Shown here one piece after another: positions 46,396 to 57,240 of a stretch of 64,000 nt of DNA; the first letter of the stretch is position 1, and every line of letters begins with the position of its first letter. Source of the stretch: Nectonema munidae (taxonomy: Eukaryota > Nematomorpha > Nectonematoida > Nectonematidae); contig JAUIRK010001034.1 of the NCBI GenBank assembly GCA_030549495.1, forward strand, positions 1,302,001 through 1,366,000, read 5' to 3'. Both the position numbers and the translations under genes were made by a program. Below the pieces are notes generated by a model. The model was not told where the DNA came from and did no database searches. It saw only the letters and a list, made by a program, of their open reading frames with translations.

Positions 46396-46990
46396 TTCAA
46401 ACTGAATGATCTAGAGGTGAAAAGCGAAAAAATGGTGAGAATAGTAGTCGAAATGTATAAAGAGAACAAAAGTGCGATTAGAACGACAAATTGTCTTTCC
46501 AGAGCATTTGGGGTTAACATTGGTCTGCATCAGGGTTCAGCTTTGAGCCCACTTTTGTTTGCTATTGTCATTGATGTCATATCTGAAGAACTTAGAGCGA
46601 AAGAACTATGAGAATTACCTTTTGCATATGACTTGGTAATTCTGGCTAGGAGTAAAGAAAAACTGCAGAACATAATATTTTTATGGCAAGCATGTTTGGA
46701 AAAACAGAAACGATGGTATGTAGCAGAAATAAGGAAGAAAAAGTGAAAATCATGGATAGTCATGGCAAAGAATTCAATGAAGTGAGTAGTTTTAAATACA
46801 CGTGGTCATTGATTACAAAAAGTGGAAGCTGCGAAAAAGCGGTACAAGCAAGAAAAACGCTAGCTGGATGAAGTGGAAAGAAGTTAGAGCAATCACGTAC
46901 GACAAAGTATTTTTAATAAAGTTAAAGGCAAACATTTATACAACAATTATAAGACCAGCGATGACATATGGAGAAGATCCTCTGACCATA
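46396..46990 (+). mobile_element. RTE-type LINE fragment (reverse transcriptase)
   Basis: Plus-strand text gives the RT middle: VVEMYKENKSAIRTTNCLSR, FGVNIGLHQGSALSPLLFAI, VIDVISEEL, then a catalytic-box region PFAYDLVILARSKEKLQNII, KTETMVCSRNKE and FNEVSSFKYTWSLITKSGSC. After a frameshift come WMKWKEVRAITYDK and TIIRPAMTYGED. This succession is that of RTE/BovB-type LINEs. The catalytic box reads AYDL where ADDL is expected. The endonuclease, the start of RT and the 3' end are missing, and at least three frame changes occur. It ends abruptly against the Gypsy fossil at about 46990. Confidence 0.8.
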
Positions 46991-46992
46991 TG

Positions 46993-49138
46993 GAGACCTC
47001 GACAATATCACCATCGCTGGAGATGATCAGGCTTCACATGACAATAATGTTGAACATTTTCTAAACGCGATTCGCAGAAGAAACTTGACCTTAAATGAGT
47101 CAAAAACGGTCAACCAGTGATGTGTCCTGGGATATCTTGTGGGTAACAATCGAATTCAGCCTGATCCCGAACGGTTGCGCCCTCTAAAAGAACTTCCTGT
47201 TCCTACAAGAAGGCATCACTTCGTCGCGCCATGGGTCTCTTCGCTTATTACGCCAAGTGGTTGCCTCGATTTTCTGATAAAGTCAAACCTCTCGTTGGTT
47301 CACATTGCTTTCCTTTATCGAAAATTGCCGTAACCGCCTTCGAGATTTTGAAAAAGGATTCGGAGAAAGCGAGCCTAAAATCAGTGAACGAAGAAAAAAC
47401 ATTTGTGATAGAATGTGATGCTTCTGAAATAGCTATTTCAGCTACACTTAATCAAGAAGGTAGGCCCATTGCGTTCATGTCTCGTACATTGCAAGGGAGC
47501 GAGAAATTATATCCATCAGTCGAGAAGGAGGCATTATCGATCGTGGAAGCTGTCAGAAAATGGGCTCACTTATTAGCTCGCCGTCCCTTTAAATTGGTAA
47601 CGGATCAGCGGTCCGTCGCGTTTATGTTCGATGACAGAAAACGAACGAAGATAAAAAATAACAAAATTCTTAGCTGGCGACTGGAACTTGCACCATTCAA
47701 GTATTCAATCAAATACAGAGCAGGACTGAATGATGTGGCACCTGACGCGTTCACTCGAGCGTATTGCTCTTCTCTGCCAAACAAGACGAAATTGGAAGAT
47801 ATACATGCCAGCCTTTGCCACCACGGTGTTACAAGACTCTTGCATTTCATTCGCCAACGAAACCTACCTTTCTCAACTGAAGATGTCAAAGAAGTTTGTT
47901 CATTCTGTCGCCTGTGCGCTGAGCTCAAGCCCCGATTTCTTAAAACCAACAATGGCACACTGATTAAGGCAACGCACCCCATGGAAAGACTGAGCATTGA
48001 CTTCAAAGGTCCTGTGCCATCCTCGTCAAATCGACGTTACATGTTTACCGTGGTAGATGAATTTTCACGCTTTCCTTTCATCTTCGCTTGTTCTAGTATG
48101 GACGCGGCAACAACAATAAGATGCCTGGATCAGATCTTTACACTTTGCGGCTTTCCAGCGTACATTCATTCTGACAATGCACAGGTCTTTCACTCACAAG
48201 AATTCAAGTCGTACCTGAACATGAGAGGTATAGCCACCAGTAACTCCACCCCCTATCATCCGATAGGTAATGGACAAGTGGAAAGGTACAATGGGATAAT
48301 TTGGAAGTCCATTCAACTTGCTTTACGAAACAAGATATTGCCGACAGAGAGATGGGAAAGCGTTATTCCTCAAGTGGCACACACACTCCGATCTTTACTT
48401 TGCACGAGCACCAATACAACACCTCACGAAAGGTTTTTCCAATGTGCGCGAAGTGCAAGTTTTGGAATCTCAATCCCATCATGGCTAACCGACCCATTGG
48501 AAGGATCAGTGCTCTTGAAAAATTTCATCAGGCAAAATAAAAACGACCCTCTGGTTCAAGAAGTCAAGTTGCTAGATGTAAACCATTCTTATGCTCGCAT
48601 CGAGAAAGCAGATGGTCAGCAATCTAGAGTTTCGGTGAATGACTTAGCACCTTGTCCACCGACAGTTGAATCCGATCCGACTCAAAACTTCCAGAAAGCA
48701 CACACTCACCACGAAGATCAAATAGAGAATAGGAACGAACCATCTCATTAAATTCAAGACCGACAAAAAGTCAGACGATCTACCAGGACAACCAAGCCAC
48801 CCTCCCGATTACACTACAACTCTTTTCGTTAGATGGGGAGATTGTGATAATTATTGCCTCGGTTCTCATTCAACTACTGTACTTGTATTATGATAATTAC
48901 TGCTTCAGTTATCATTCAATTAATTACTGTACTTGTAATACTTATTGCATCAATTAACTAATCTACTTGTGATGATTATTGCCTCAACTATTCAATTTAA
49001 AGAATACCTAGAACAATCAAACACTTCGACTTTGTATTTATATACCTCGTTCAATTTTACTTTCGTTATTGTAACTTATATTTAGTTGAATAAAGCTTCA
49101 TCTTTTCTCTGAAGTATTCAACTTACGTACCATGACAA
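46993..49138 (+). mobile_element. Gypsy-type LTR retrotransposon fossil, 5'-truncated
   Basis: What remains, in order: the end of the reverse transcriptase, RNase H, an integrase with a zinc-binding N-terminus and the D,D,E core, and a 3' LTR. The long open stretch 47231-48751 covers the RNase H and integrase parts. gag, protease, most of RT and the 5' LTR are absent, so the copy is broken and cannot move. It abuts an RTE LINE fragment on its left. The remaining coding part has few breaks, so the insertion is old but not ancient; exact age cannot be told without two LTRs to compare. Family: Metaviridae (Ty3/Gypsy). Confidence 0.9.
48843..49138 (+). repeat. 3' LTR of the Gypsy fossil
   Basis: A purine-rich tract (agatggggagat) directly precedes tgtgataattattgcctcgg, which has the TG start expected for an LTR. 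Internal short repeats of 'tgataattattgc(c/t)tc' follow. AATAAA lies at about 49089. The end is placed at a CA dinucleotide near 49138 and is approximate. Confidence 0.6.
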
Positions 49139-49139
49139 T

Positions 49140-50680
49140 TATGTACACTAAAAATATATTATCTGAAATTTCATGAATACAATAAGTAATGCAATTACGT
49201 ATACTATTACGTCTAGCTTATAACAAATAACTAACGGTTACAACAGATTAATTGTAGATAAGCCATCTCGGATTTTGAGAGGTATGTTGCCTATTCATCT
49301 TCCTTTTAGTGGTACGTCTTTATCTACTGCTATCGATTCAATTAAAAAAAAGATAGTTTGTGCGTTTGCTGGATTCTTATTCAGATAAACAGAATGCCTT
49401 AATAGTTAAACAAATAATTTAATTTTAAAAGAATAAATCTATAAATAAATAATAATCTATAAATTAGTTAGATATACTATCCAAAAATGAAATGATCACT
49501 GGCTACTGTAACTAGCAAACTAACTGTGTTCTTAAAAATTTTTTTCCATTTATTTTACTTGCTCTAATGAGCATAGAGATATTGAAAATGAGAAAGGATC
49601 ATCTTTACTCATCACTTTAAAATCATCTTTACTTCTTTGATAGAAGTCCGATCTTTTTCTACATCAAAGAAGGAATCTGGAACTAAGATCCCTTCACCGC
49701 AATAGGACAGATTAATATTTAAATTATAAAAATGAGGTTTACCGGAGAATCTGAGGAAGTTAAATTCTGTTTTGATTTTACTGCTAAGTTGACTTCAAAG
49801 AGAAAATTAGTGTAATCTCTATACGCCTGTACAAAAAAATTGAAAAGATTATAGATGTGAAAATGAAAATAAGCTAAGCGATGCATGCGCCCGATTAATA
49901 TCCGCTTCCGCTTTTAGGATCCGACTAAAGGCTGAATACGTGCATAAGTTATTGCAAGTTTGCCTCAAAACGATACTTTTACGCAATCATTTCAAAGCTT
50001 CGCGTCGTTCATGCTTGAAATTAAATGCAAAAAATATTTTCGATTTGGGCTCAAGTGAAGTTCCATTTGTTCATTAAACATAAAATATGTTTAAAGTTGA
50101 TTATAGTGTAAGCACTAAAACATTTAGTAAAAAATTTTTAAATGAGAAAAAGGCAAAATTTGCAAAGGTGACAACTAAAGAAGAGAATAGTACACAACGC
50201 ATTATATCATCAGTGAACTGGCAGAAATAGTTTTAGAAAGTTAAAAAATTGTATTCCAATATCAATTGAGAGTGTAAATCGTTTCCAATAGATTTATCCA
50301 CATACTGGATACACTTAATTGGTGCAAATGCGACTAAACATTTTTGCTTTAAGTTGAACGGGCTCTTTTAAAGCCTGCTTTTATTGTTATTTTTCATTTT
50401 TCGAAACGTTTGCGCGCTCAGTACAAATCTGCGTTTTCATCAATACACAGGTCTGCAACCAAAAAATTGTTTTCAATTTAACAAGTCAATTTTACCCTTT
50501 ATCAAACGCAGATTTCAAATTTATCACTAAAACTGTTGTATCACATCAGGTTTTTTCACAATATTCAATTTCGTATTCGTATATTTCGCCCTGTTACAAT
50601 TATTTAAAGTATATTATTATTATTTATACTATATTATATATATTATCATTATTTTTGCTATATTAAAATATTTTCTATGA
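49140..50680. other. No gene seen
   Basis: AT-rich, with no open frame or repeat end that I recognise. Confidence 0.4.
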
Positions 50681-50684
50681 TAAA

Positions 50685-51870
50685 ATGGCTTCTAGCGCTT
50701 GTTTAACATGTCCAAATAAATATTGTTACGCCTGTGGAGAATTTGTTGTGATTACGGATTTTGTTAACAAAGCATACTATGCATACTTTGGAGTGAAGCT
50801 GGGGGACCAAGATAAGAACTGAGCTCCTCATATAGCTTGTTCAATATGTGTGGAAGAATTGAGGAAGTGGACAAAAAAGGGAAAGAAGGCCATGCGCTTT
50901 GGTGTTCCAATGATATGGTGGGAGCAGGCAAAGCACAGTGATGATTGTTATTTCTGCACATACAAAGTACAAAGGCATAGCTCGAAGACAAGGAAAAATA
51001 TTGCGTATCAGAATCTTCCATCAGCGTTGCGACCCATTCCTCATGGTCCAGATGTTTCAGTCCCATTATCTCCAAATGGTCTGAACAATGCACAACTAAG
51101 TTCAGGCACCGAAACTCACAGCAATGATGAATCAGATTTCCTCAACTATTTGGTCAGAGTGAACTAAATGATCTGATGCGAGATTTAGGTCTGGCAAAAG
51201 AATCAGCAGACTTTTTAGGCTAGCCCAAAGTACATCATTCTCCTAGTATTGTAATTGCGAGAAGGCGTTTGTCCCCTATTTTGTCCAGGAAAATCTTAGT
51301 GTATTGCACTGACCCGAAAGGACTCGTAGAAAAGCTTGGTACACGTTATACCAATAAAGAATCTTTATTGATACATCTAAAAGAAGTCTTAAAGGCGTTC
51401 TTGTGCATAATAGCAATAAGTATGCTTCGATTCCTGCGGGACACTCGGGAATTATGGAAGAGTTCTGTGAAAATTTAGTCGTTCTTTTAGACAGGATCAA
51501 TCACAAAGATCACAATTGGATGATTTGAAGATTGTATATATGTTGCTGGGGCATTGGACTCAAGAACGTTGACCTAGTTGGGATTCACTCACAACAGGGA
51601 CAAAGAACATCTTGTGAGAGAGTTTAATGGATCCTAAAAAGATTCTACTGCCACTTGGGCAATGAATTGGGGCTAGTCTCCCGCACGCCAAGATTAAGGA
51701 GGGAGTATTTGTTGGTCCGGCAATAAGAAAGGTCGTGAAGGATGAAAACTTCAAGAATATGATCAAAAACTTCTTGGACAATCACAAGAGTCCAAAAATG
51801 CCGGAAATCAAGGCTTTGGGCTGCAACATGAATCTCAAAGTTCATTCCTCCATGCGCAATATACAAATCG
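50685..51870 (+). pseudogene. Broken copy of an unnamed multi-copy arthropod-type protein
   Basis: Starts MASSACLTCPNKYCYACGEF, then TDFVNKAYYAYFGVKLGDQD, IACSICVEELRKWTKKGKKA, MRFGVPMIWWEQAKHSDDCY and PSALRPIPHGPDVSVPLSP. The cysteine spacing (CYACGEF, CSICVEEL, DDCYFC) suggests a zinc-binding N-terminus. I recall this succession (YFGIKLGDQDK..WAPH..C..CVE.LR) from many uncharacterised proteins in arthropod genomes, usually in many copies, hence probably carried by a mobile element whose class I cannot name. Downstream text to about 51870 continues the family in other frames. The copy is broken in several places. Confidence 0.6.
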
Positions 51871-51922
51871 TCTGCTTTACACTTTTTTTTGTTTAATACA
51901 AATCGTCTGCTTTACACTAGAT
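51860..51922 (+). repeat. Short tandem duplication
   Basis: atacaaatcgtctgctttac followed by act is present twice, about 35 bp apart, separated by a T-run. It lies at the 3' edge of the broken gene above. Confidence 0.6.
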
Positions 51923-51924
51923 AT

Positions 51925-53365
51925 CGTCTGATTATTTTAGTCGTTAATGGGTTAACATAGGTTTATGTGAAACAAACATCTCAGAAACAAGCATGAAAAA
52001 CTTTCTTCGCAATCAAAATAAAAAAATGACTGAAGAATAAATTATTTTAAAATTTTAACTCTGCTATTAATCATAAAGCGAAGGCCATACATGTTTCACC
52101 ACCGATTCGCTGCACATTCCAAAATAGATGAAAGAAAGATTGACAGCTTACTTCTGTTTGAAGCCACGTTTGGACATCTGGCTCGCGTTTGATTCGCTTC
52201 ACCAAATCCGCCATGCTAAAATTACAATTTCACAAACATACACTAATTTTCCCACTTTTTCATTTTTTATTAATAATGCAAAATATAATGAATATATCGA
52301 TAGAAAATTTTTAAAGCAATTTTAAAAAATTCAAACACCTCCCCCAATAATTGTAAGAAGGCCTGCCCCTGCTCAACATAAGGCATTCTCCCGGCAATCG
52401 AAATAATTCGGATTCATTTATAAACCCAAGTTTATATTTTTTAGTGAATAGCATTATAAATGATCATTGTAGGTCACTAATACCATACTATTGCAATTTA
52501 TAAAAAAAGACTCGGTCTAGCAATAAATAACCCATCAAAATATGCAATACAGCTTATTTTTAAGACAGGATTCATATTTAATGTAAAAAAATTTGAAAAT
52601 AATCACGAAAAACTAAAATATATTAAAGTTAAAAAAATAGTTATTCGCAAAAGATTAACTTACTCAATTGCAATCACATCAACTTTTGGATCTAGAAGAA
52701 CGGCTACATCCCGCTAATCATGAATTTGAAAGAAGGGCTGGGGAGTCAAAGGGAAAATATCCGACTCCTATCTAGTAGTCACAAAATTTCGACTCAACAC
52801 CAACTCTACGCTTCCGCCTTCGACTCACTGCACACGCTTACAAAAATTCTTTTTTTTCTTTATTTAAAACAGTATAAAAAATGTTTTTTAATACTTTAAA
52901 GGACGGAATTCGACTTCTACTCCTAAATCTTACTATATACCGACTGCCATCGCTTTAAAATCTGGGACTGCACCTCTCCCCAATCATGCTCCATGCACAT
53001 TGCACAAGCCAAACCAATCATGAAGGCAACACACCTCGTTGAATCAAAATGTCTTCTCCATATAATCTCGTATGCTTTTTATAATTTGGCCTACAAGCTT
53101 TTATCAGTTCTGTGCATAATTGCGGATCTTGCGATATCATTTTCATGATTTTGGCATATTTGGAGAAACACGAGAAATCTACTTTTCATATGAAAAAAAT
53201 CATAAAAATTGGACTAATTGAATTTTATTGTACTTTGAGTTTATTGGATGCACTTTTTTTACCTGCTGCAATAATTGTTCTTTTGTCAACTAGACCAATA
53301 TTTTCACGTTTTTTGTTATAGGCATTTTGTATTTTCCTGTTTTTATTTTGTTATTAATAAATAAG
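51925..53365. other. No gene seen
   Basis: AT-rich DNA. At 52740-52830 there is degenerate GACTCC-type text (ccgactcctatctagtagtc, then gactcaacaccaactc) similar to that at 5690-5780, perhaps the same decayed repeat family. Confidence 0.35.
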
Positions 53366-53519
53366 TCAAACCTGTATTAAACGACCATTCAAGGTAAGAC
53401 CTAATTTTGGTCGCATTAGACAGGTCGTCGTTAAAAACAGGGTGAAAATATTTCAAAATATTGACTTCAATAAATTGTAAACCAAAATGTCGTAGAAGAT
53501 TGAATCACAATTATAAAAG

Positions 53520-54000
53520 TTAAAATAATCAGTCATCCTTTTTTGCTGTAAGGAATTCGCTGACATTTTGTCAACCTCCGAACTTGTTTTCACGATGTAT
53601 TCCAGAGCTTTTCCTAAGCCATGATGAAGAGCAAACTTTTTTAGTTTATCGGCAATTTCTATTGCTATACGCCACTTTCTTCTGCTTCTTCATCACTTTC
53701 CAAAGAACTCTCTTCTATTTCTCTTTCGATCTCTTTCAATGCTTCTTTTGCAGGTAAGTCAAAGACGCTATTCTTAACATCGCATGTGTACAAGTCTTTA
53801 TCAATATTGGCAACAGCTTCATACTCAGCCCCGAAAACATCTCTACTTAAATTTTTCACTGCAGTAGGTATTTCTTCTTCAATTTCAGGATTGCACACAG
53901 AAATGTTTTCTTTGCGAAATCCGGCCTTTATGAAACATTTCTTGATTGTGCTTTCTTCAACTTCTTCCCATGCTGCAATACACCATAACATTACATCCAA
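53520..54000 (-). pseudogene. Tigger transposase C-terminal region
   Basis: Minus strand: LWCIAAWEEVEESTIKKCFI, KAGFRKENI (the 'AW..V...TI.NCF.KAGF' motif that ends the DDE/CENP-B domain), an acidic stretch ending EIEESSLESDEEAEE, then beyond a break FALHHGLGKALEYIVKTSSE and LQQKRMTDYF near 53540-53640. The last piece is the tail typical of Tigger proteins ('Q..(I/M)TDYF'). Confidence 0.8.
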
Positions 54001-54055
54001 TATTTGTGTTGATTTTAAGAGTTGACTTGCATTAATCCCCCTTGTTTCTTCTTTC

Positions 54056-54470
54056 TCTTTTTTTCTTATTTTGTGAAAAAATATAAAAAATATGGGGGGG
54101 TGTGTTGAGAATAAAAAAATTTTTTTTTCTTTTTTTTTTCTTTTTTTTTTTTTTTTTCTTTTTTCCTTTTTTGTTTTTGTGGTGTTTTTTTATTTTTTTT
54201 AGGGGGGGGGATGTGATTTTTGTTTTTTTTTTTTTGGTTTGGGAGGGGGGGGAGGGGGGGTTATATATAAGGAGAGGAAGGTTTTTTTTTTTTTCTTTTT
54301 TTTTTTTCTTATAATATTTTTTTTTCCTCTTCAAAAAACCCCCCCCACATCCCCACTTTTTCTTTTTCTTTTAAAAAAAAAAACCTTAACTTTTTTTTAA
54401 AAAAAAACTAGGAGAATTATTTTTAAAACACTTAATGTTTTTTTTTTTCCTTCTTTTACCCAAAAAAATT

Positions 54471-54502
<32 letters not shown>

Positions 54503-54698
54503 CCAATATATTTTTTAAAAAAAAAAAATTAAAAAAAATAAAAAATTCAAAACTTTAAAATTTTTTTTTTTTTAAAAAAAAATTTTTTTTTTTTTTTTTT
54601 AAAAAAAAAATATTTTTTTTTTAAATAAAATTTTTCTTTTTTTTTTTATAATAATATTTTATTTTTTTTTTCTTTTTTTTTTCTTTTTTTTTTTTTTG

Positions 54699-54736
<38 letters not shown>

Positions 54737-54827
54737 TTTTTTTAAAAAAAAAAACACCAAAAAATTTTTAAAATAAAAAAAAATTTTTAAAAAATAGTTT
54801 TGGGGTGGGGGTGTGGGGGGAGGCTCA
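54056..54827. other. ~770-bp homopolymer-rich block, likely sequence artefact
   Basis: Almost entirely runs of T and A with interspersed C runs and, at the edges, G runs (ggggggg, gggagggggggg). Runs exceed 30 bases (54472-54502). It begins and ends inside what should be a Tigger transposase core. No biological repeat I know looks like this; low-quality reads or a badly filled gap is the simplest explanation. Confidence 0.65.
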
Positions 54828-54857
54828 ACAAAACCCCTAGTTAGAATGTTTATCTCT

Positions 54858-55028
54858 TCATTTAGAATAATCTTCTAACTCTTGTGTTTTTCTTTTTCTT
54901 AATGTTTGGATTTGAGTTTTACCTACACCTATGTCAGCAGCTATTTTATAATCTGCTCTGCCACTATCAAGAAGTTTAATTACATCGTGCTTTTGTTGAA
55001 GAGTAGGTGATGTTATTTTTTTCGACAT
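54858..55028 (-). pseudogene. Tigger transposase N-terminal helix-turn-helix
   Basis: From Met at 55028: MSKKITSPTLQQKHDVIKLL, DSGRADYKIAADIGVGKTQI, QTLRKRKTQELEDYSK, then a stop. This is the pipsqueak-like helix-turn-helix at the start of CENP-B/Tigger transposases, used to bind the element ends. The second (CENP-B type) helix-turn-helix and the DDE core should follow but the sequence runs into the homopolymer block. Confidence 0.8.
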
Positions 55029-55597
55029 GTTACCTACGATGTAAACAGGATCTAACAAAATTATATTGAAATTTGTAACCAATAAACTTACGTGAAAAAC
55101 AACAAGAACAAAAGACATGAAAAATTACTGATAATGAGAAATCAACACGGAAAAACGTGTAGTAGCTTTTATTCATCATAAGGCTGATTTCATCCATGTC
55201 ATATTGATTGTCTTCAAAGTATTGCTGTATGACATATCATGTGTCACAAAAAAAATTCAGTTTTACTAGTCTTACTGTGCAACAATAAAATTTATATAAA
55301 AATGTAGTGCTAAAATTTAGGCCTTCTATTTAGCATCAAATCACGTAAAAAAGACTTTGGGGTAGAAATGCTAAAAATTCTTCACGTGATCGCAAAGACA
55401 AATAATTTGTTAAACTTTAAAAGAACCCCAGGTTGCAGATTTAAAGCATCTAAACTGATGTCAAATAAAGTTCATATAAACTTGTTCAACTCAAATGTTT
55501 GAAAAATCAAAGCAAATATAAGTCTAAAATATAATCCACTAAAATAAAATGATTGCACATATATAATTTTTAATTCTTCAGATTATATACCGTAAAA

Positions 55598-55770
55598 CAT
55601 GTCTTAACGGTCACCTTTATAAAGCGGTCACTATAAAATAATCCTGTTAAAATTTGTATGACTTAATGCCATTTTCCCCTTCATAGAACGATCACTCGTT
55701 TATAACGGTCAGGAGCCAGATTTTAAGGAGAAAAAATCTGCGTATAGCGGTCACTTTATCACAAACCCTA
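55598..55770. repeat. Cluster of CGGTCAC-type words in the Tigger subterminal region
   Basis: aacggtcacctttataaagc, ggtcactata, gaacgatcactcg, ataacggtcagg and atagcggtcactttatc follow one another in both orientations, with a further gtgaccgttatag at the right end. ccgtaaaacatgtcttaacg at 55591 looks like a second, diverged Tigger end, so a smaller related MITE may be embedded here. Confidence 0.45.
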
Positions 55771-56372
55771 ATTAAAATCAAAGTATGTAAGTGATATATA
55801 CGCTTATATATTTCCTGCATATATAAATATTATACATGTAGTGGCTACTTTATAATAAGAAAATTTTGAAAATGAGCAAGATGACAGTAAAAGCGATGAT
55901 GATGATTCCCATTCTGAAAACGGAAAATGCTCATCCTCCAAAAACTTGGCCATTGCAAACATTAATCAAGCCTTGCAAGTTGTTTCTGACTTGAAATTTT
56001 TTTTAGAAAATAATTTTGAAAAACCTTTAAATTCGATTTGTGAAATTTAAGATTTTTTGTACAATTAACATTTAAAAAATTGTAAATTTACACAGAAAAG
56101 TATTTTAGATTATTTTAAATCCTGTACGGAATAATTTTTTAAATAAACTTTTTTTTAAATATATGTCCATGTGCTCAAGATTTTGAGTCAGAACTTTCAT
56201 ATAACGGTTAGCTTTAAAGTTCCCGTCAGTGACCGTTATAGACAGGTTTTACTGATACATTCTCTATGTGTCCTTTATTGAATCGGTAACCCTACATTTA
56301 CTTCCTATATAGGTAAAGGTACGGTAGGATGTCTTTATCAAAAAAGCACATTCCGTCGCTTGTATAAAACTA

Positions 56373-56440
56373 TGAAGAAAGGGGACTTCATGCGTGATCG
56401 AAACCAAGACCTTAAGTTATCAAAAGTATCTAACCAACCT
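56373..56440 (-). repeat. tRNA-derived SINE-like repeat, copy D
   Basis: Minus strand: aaggttggttagatactttt, then ggtctTGGTTTCGATCacgc, then cccctttcttc. The first part matches copy A (aaggttggttagatac) and the last part resembles copies A and C. B-box-like GGTTTCGATC carries an inserted T. Confidence 0.4.
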
Positions 56441-56441
56441 T

Positions 56442-57045
56442 ACTCACAGTCACGACCCTTTATCTTATATAAATAACTTCTTAGTTTACTTCTTATATAA
56501 ATAATGGTAATTAGCGGAAATTTAAGACAAGTCATAATAAATTAAGAGATATATATATAACAAATAAATTAAAAAGAGGTATATTCGAAATTACTTTTTC
56601 AAAAAAAAAATTTAAATTAATTAGATGAAAAAGTATTAAAAATAAAAATAAAAAATTTTAAACTGATCTTTTAATTGATTTTTAATGACGCAACTTGTAG
56701 ATCTAAAACACATCTGAAAGATGGCATAAACTTCTCCTTATTATGTGAGACTCGGAACTTTATTCGCAAAGTTTAATTTTACTTTGATACACAAAATTGA
56801 TGAAGCAAAAACATCACTGGTTCAATCATATGGTCTTAAACAGGTTATCTTGAGTTAAATTTTAAATCGTGATATCCCTAAAATTTGCTTAGTTATTGAA
56901 GAAAATTTTTTCCTTGAATATAATATCAATCTTCGAAGCTTTTTTTATTATCTCAAATGGATAAATTAATTTCAAGTTTTTGCCTCTAATAAGTTTGTAT
57001 CATAGCCAGAAATTTAAATCAAGGGCCAGAATTTTAATAGAACAT
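56442..57045. other. No gene seen
   Basis: AT-rich DNA between the Tigger element and the KIAA1586-like hAT; no signal recognised. Confidence 0.4.
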
Positions 57046-57240
57046 ATCCAGTGGTGGGATTCAGCCTGTTCGTGCGAACCTGTTCTTAGAATTAAATGAC
57101 CTGCATGAACCGGTTGTTAAAAATCGTATGTATATCCCTAATAATAACGTTACAACTTAAAAGTACGCGTGTTTACAACGTAACCTTACCAGCAAAAATA
57201 TAAAAAGAGGCAACAATATATTTTGAAGTTTGTGCGAATA

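Larger units (their letters stand above)
53366..56258 (-). mobile_element. Tigger/pogo-type DNA transposon with a replaced middle
   Basis: The right end read inward is TCAGTAAAACCTGTCTATAA followed by CGGTCACTGACGGG. The left end is agtcaaacctgtattaaacg followed by accattcaagg. The flanks are TA on both sides, as expected for this superfamily. Minus-strand coding parts: the N-terminal helix-turn-helix at 54858-55028 and the C-terminal region at 53520-54000. The DDE core that should lie between is replaced by a homopolymer-rich block (54056-54827). Several CGGTCAC-type words cluster at 55598-55770. Confidence 0.8.

Noticed and set aside
47605-48006. 133-residue minus-strand frame within the Gypsy fossil
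   Set aside because: Shadow of the RNase H/integrase coding frame on the plus strand.
54032-54334. Lysine-rich 100-residue open frame and its phenylalanine-rich partner on the other strand
   Set aside because: They are translations of the homopolymer block and have no coding character.
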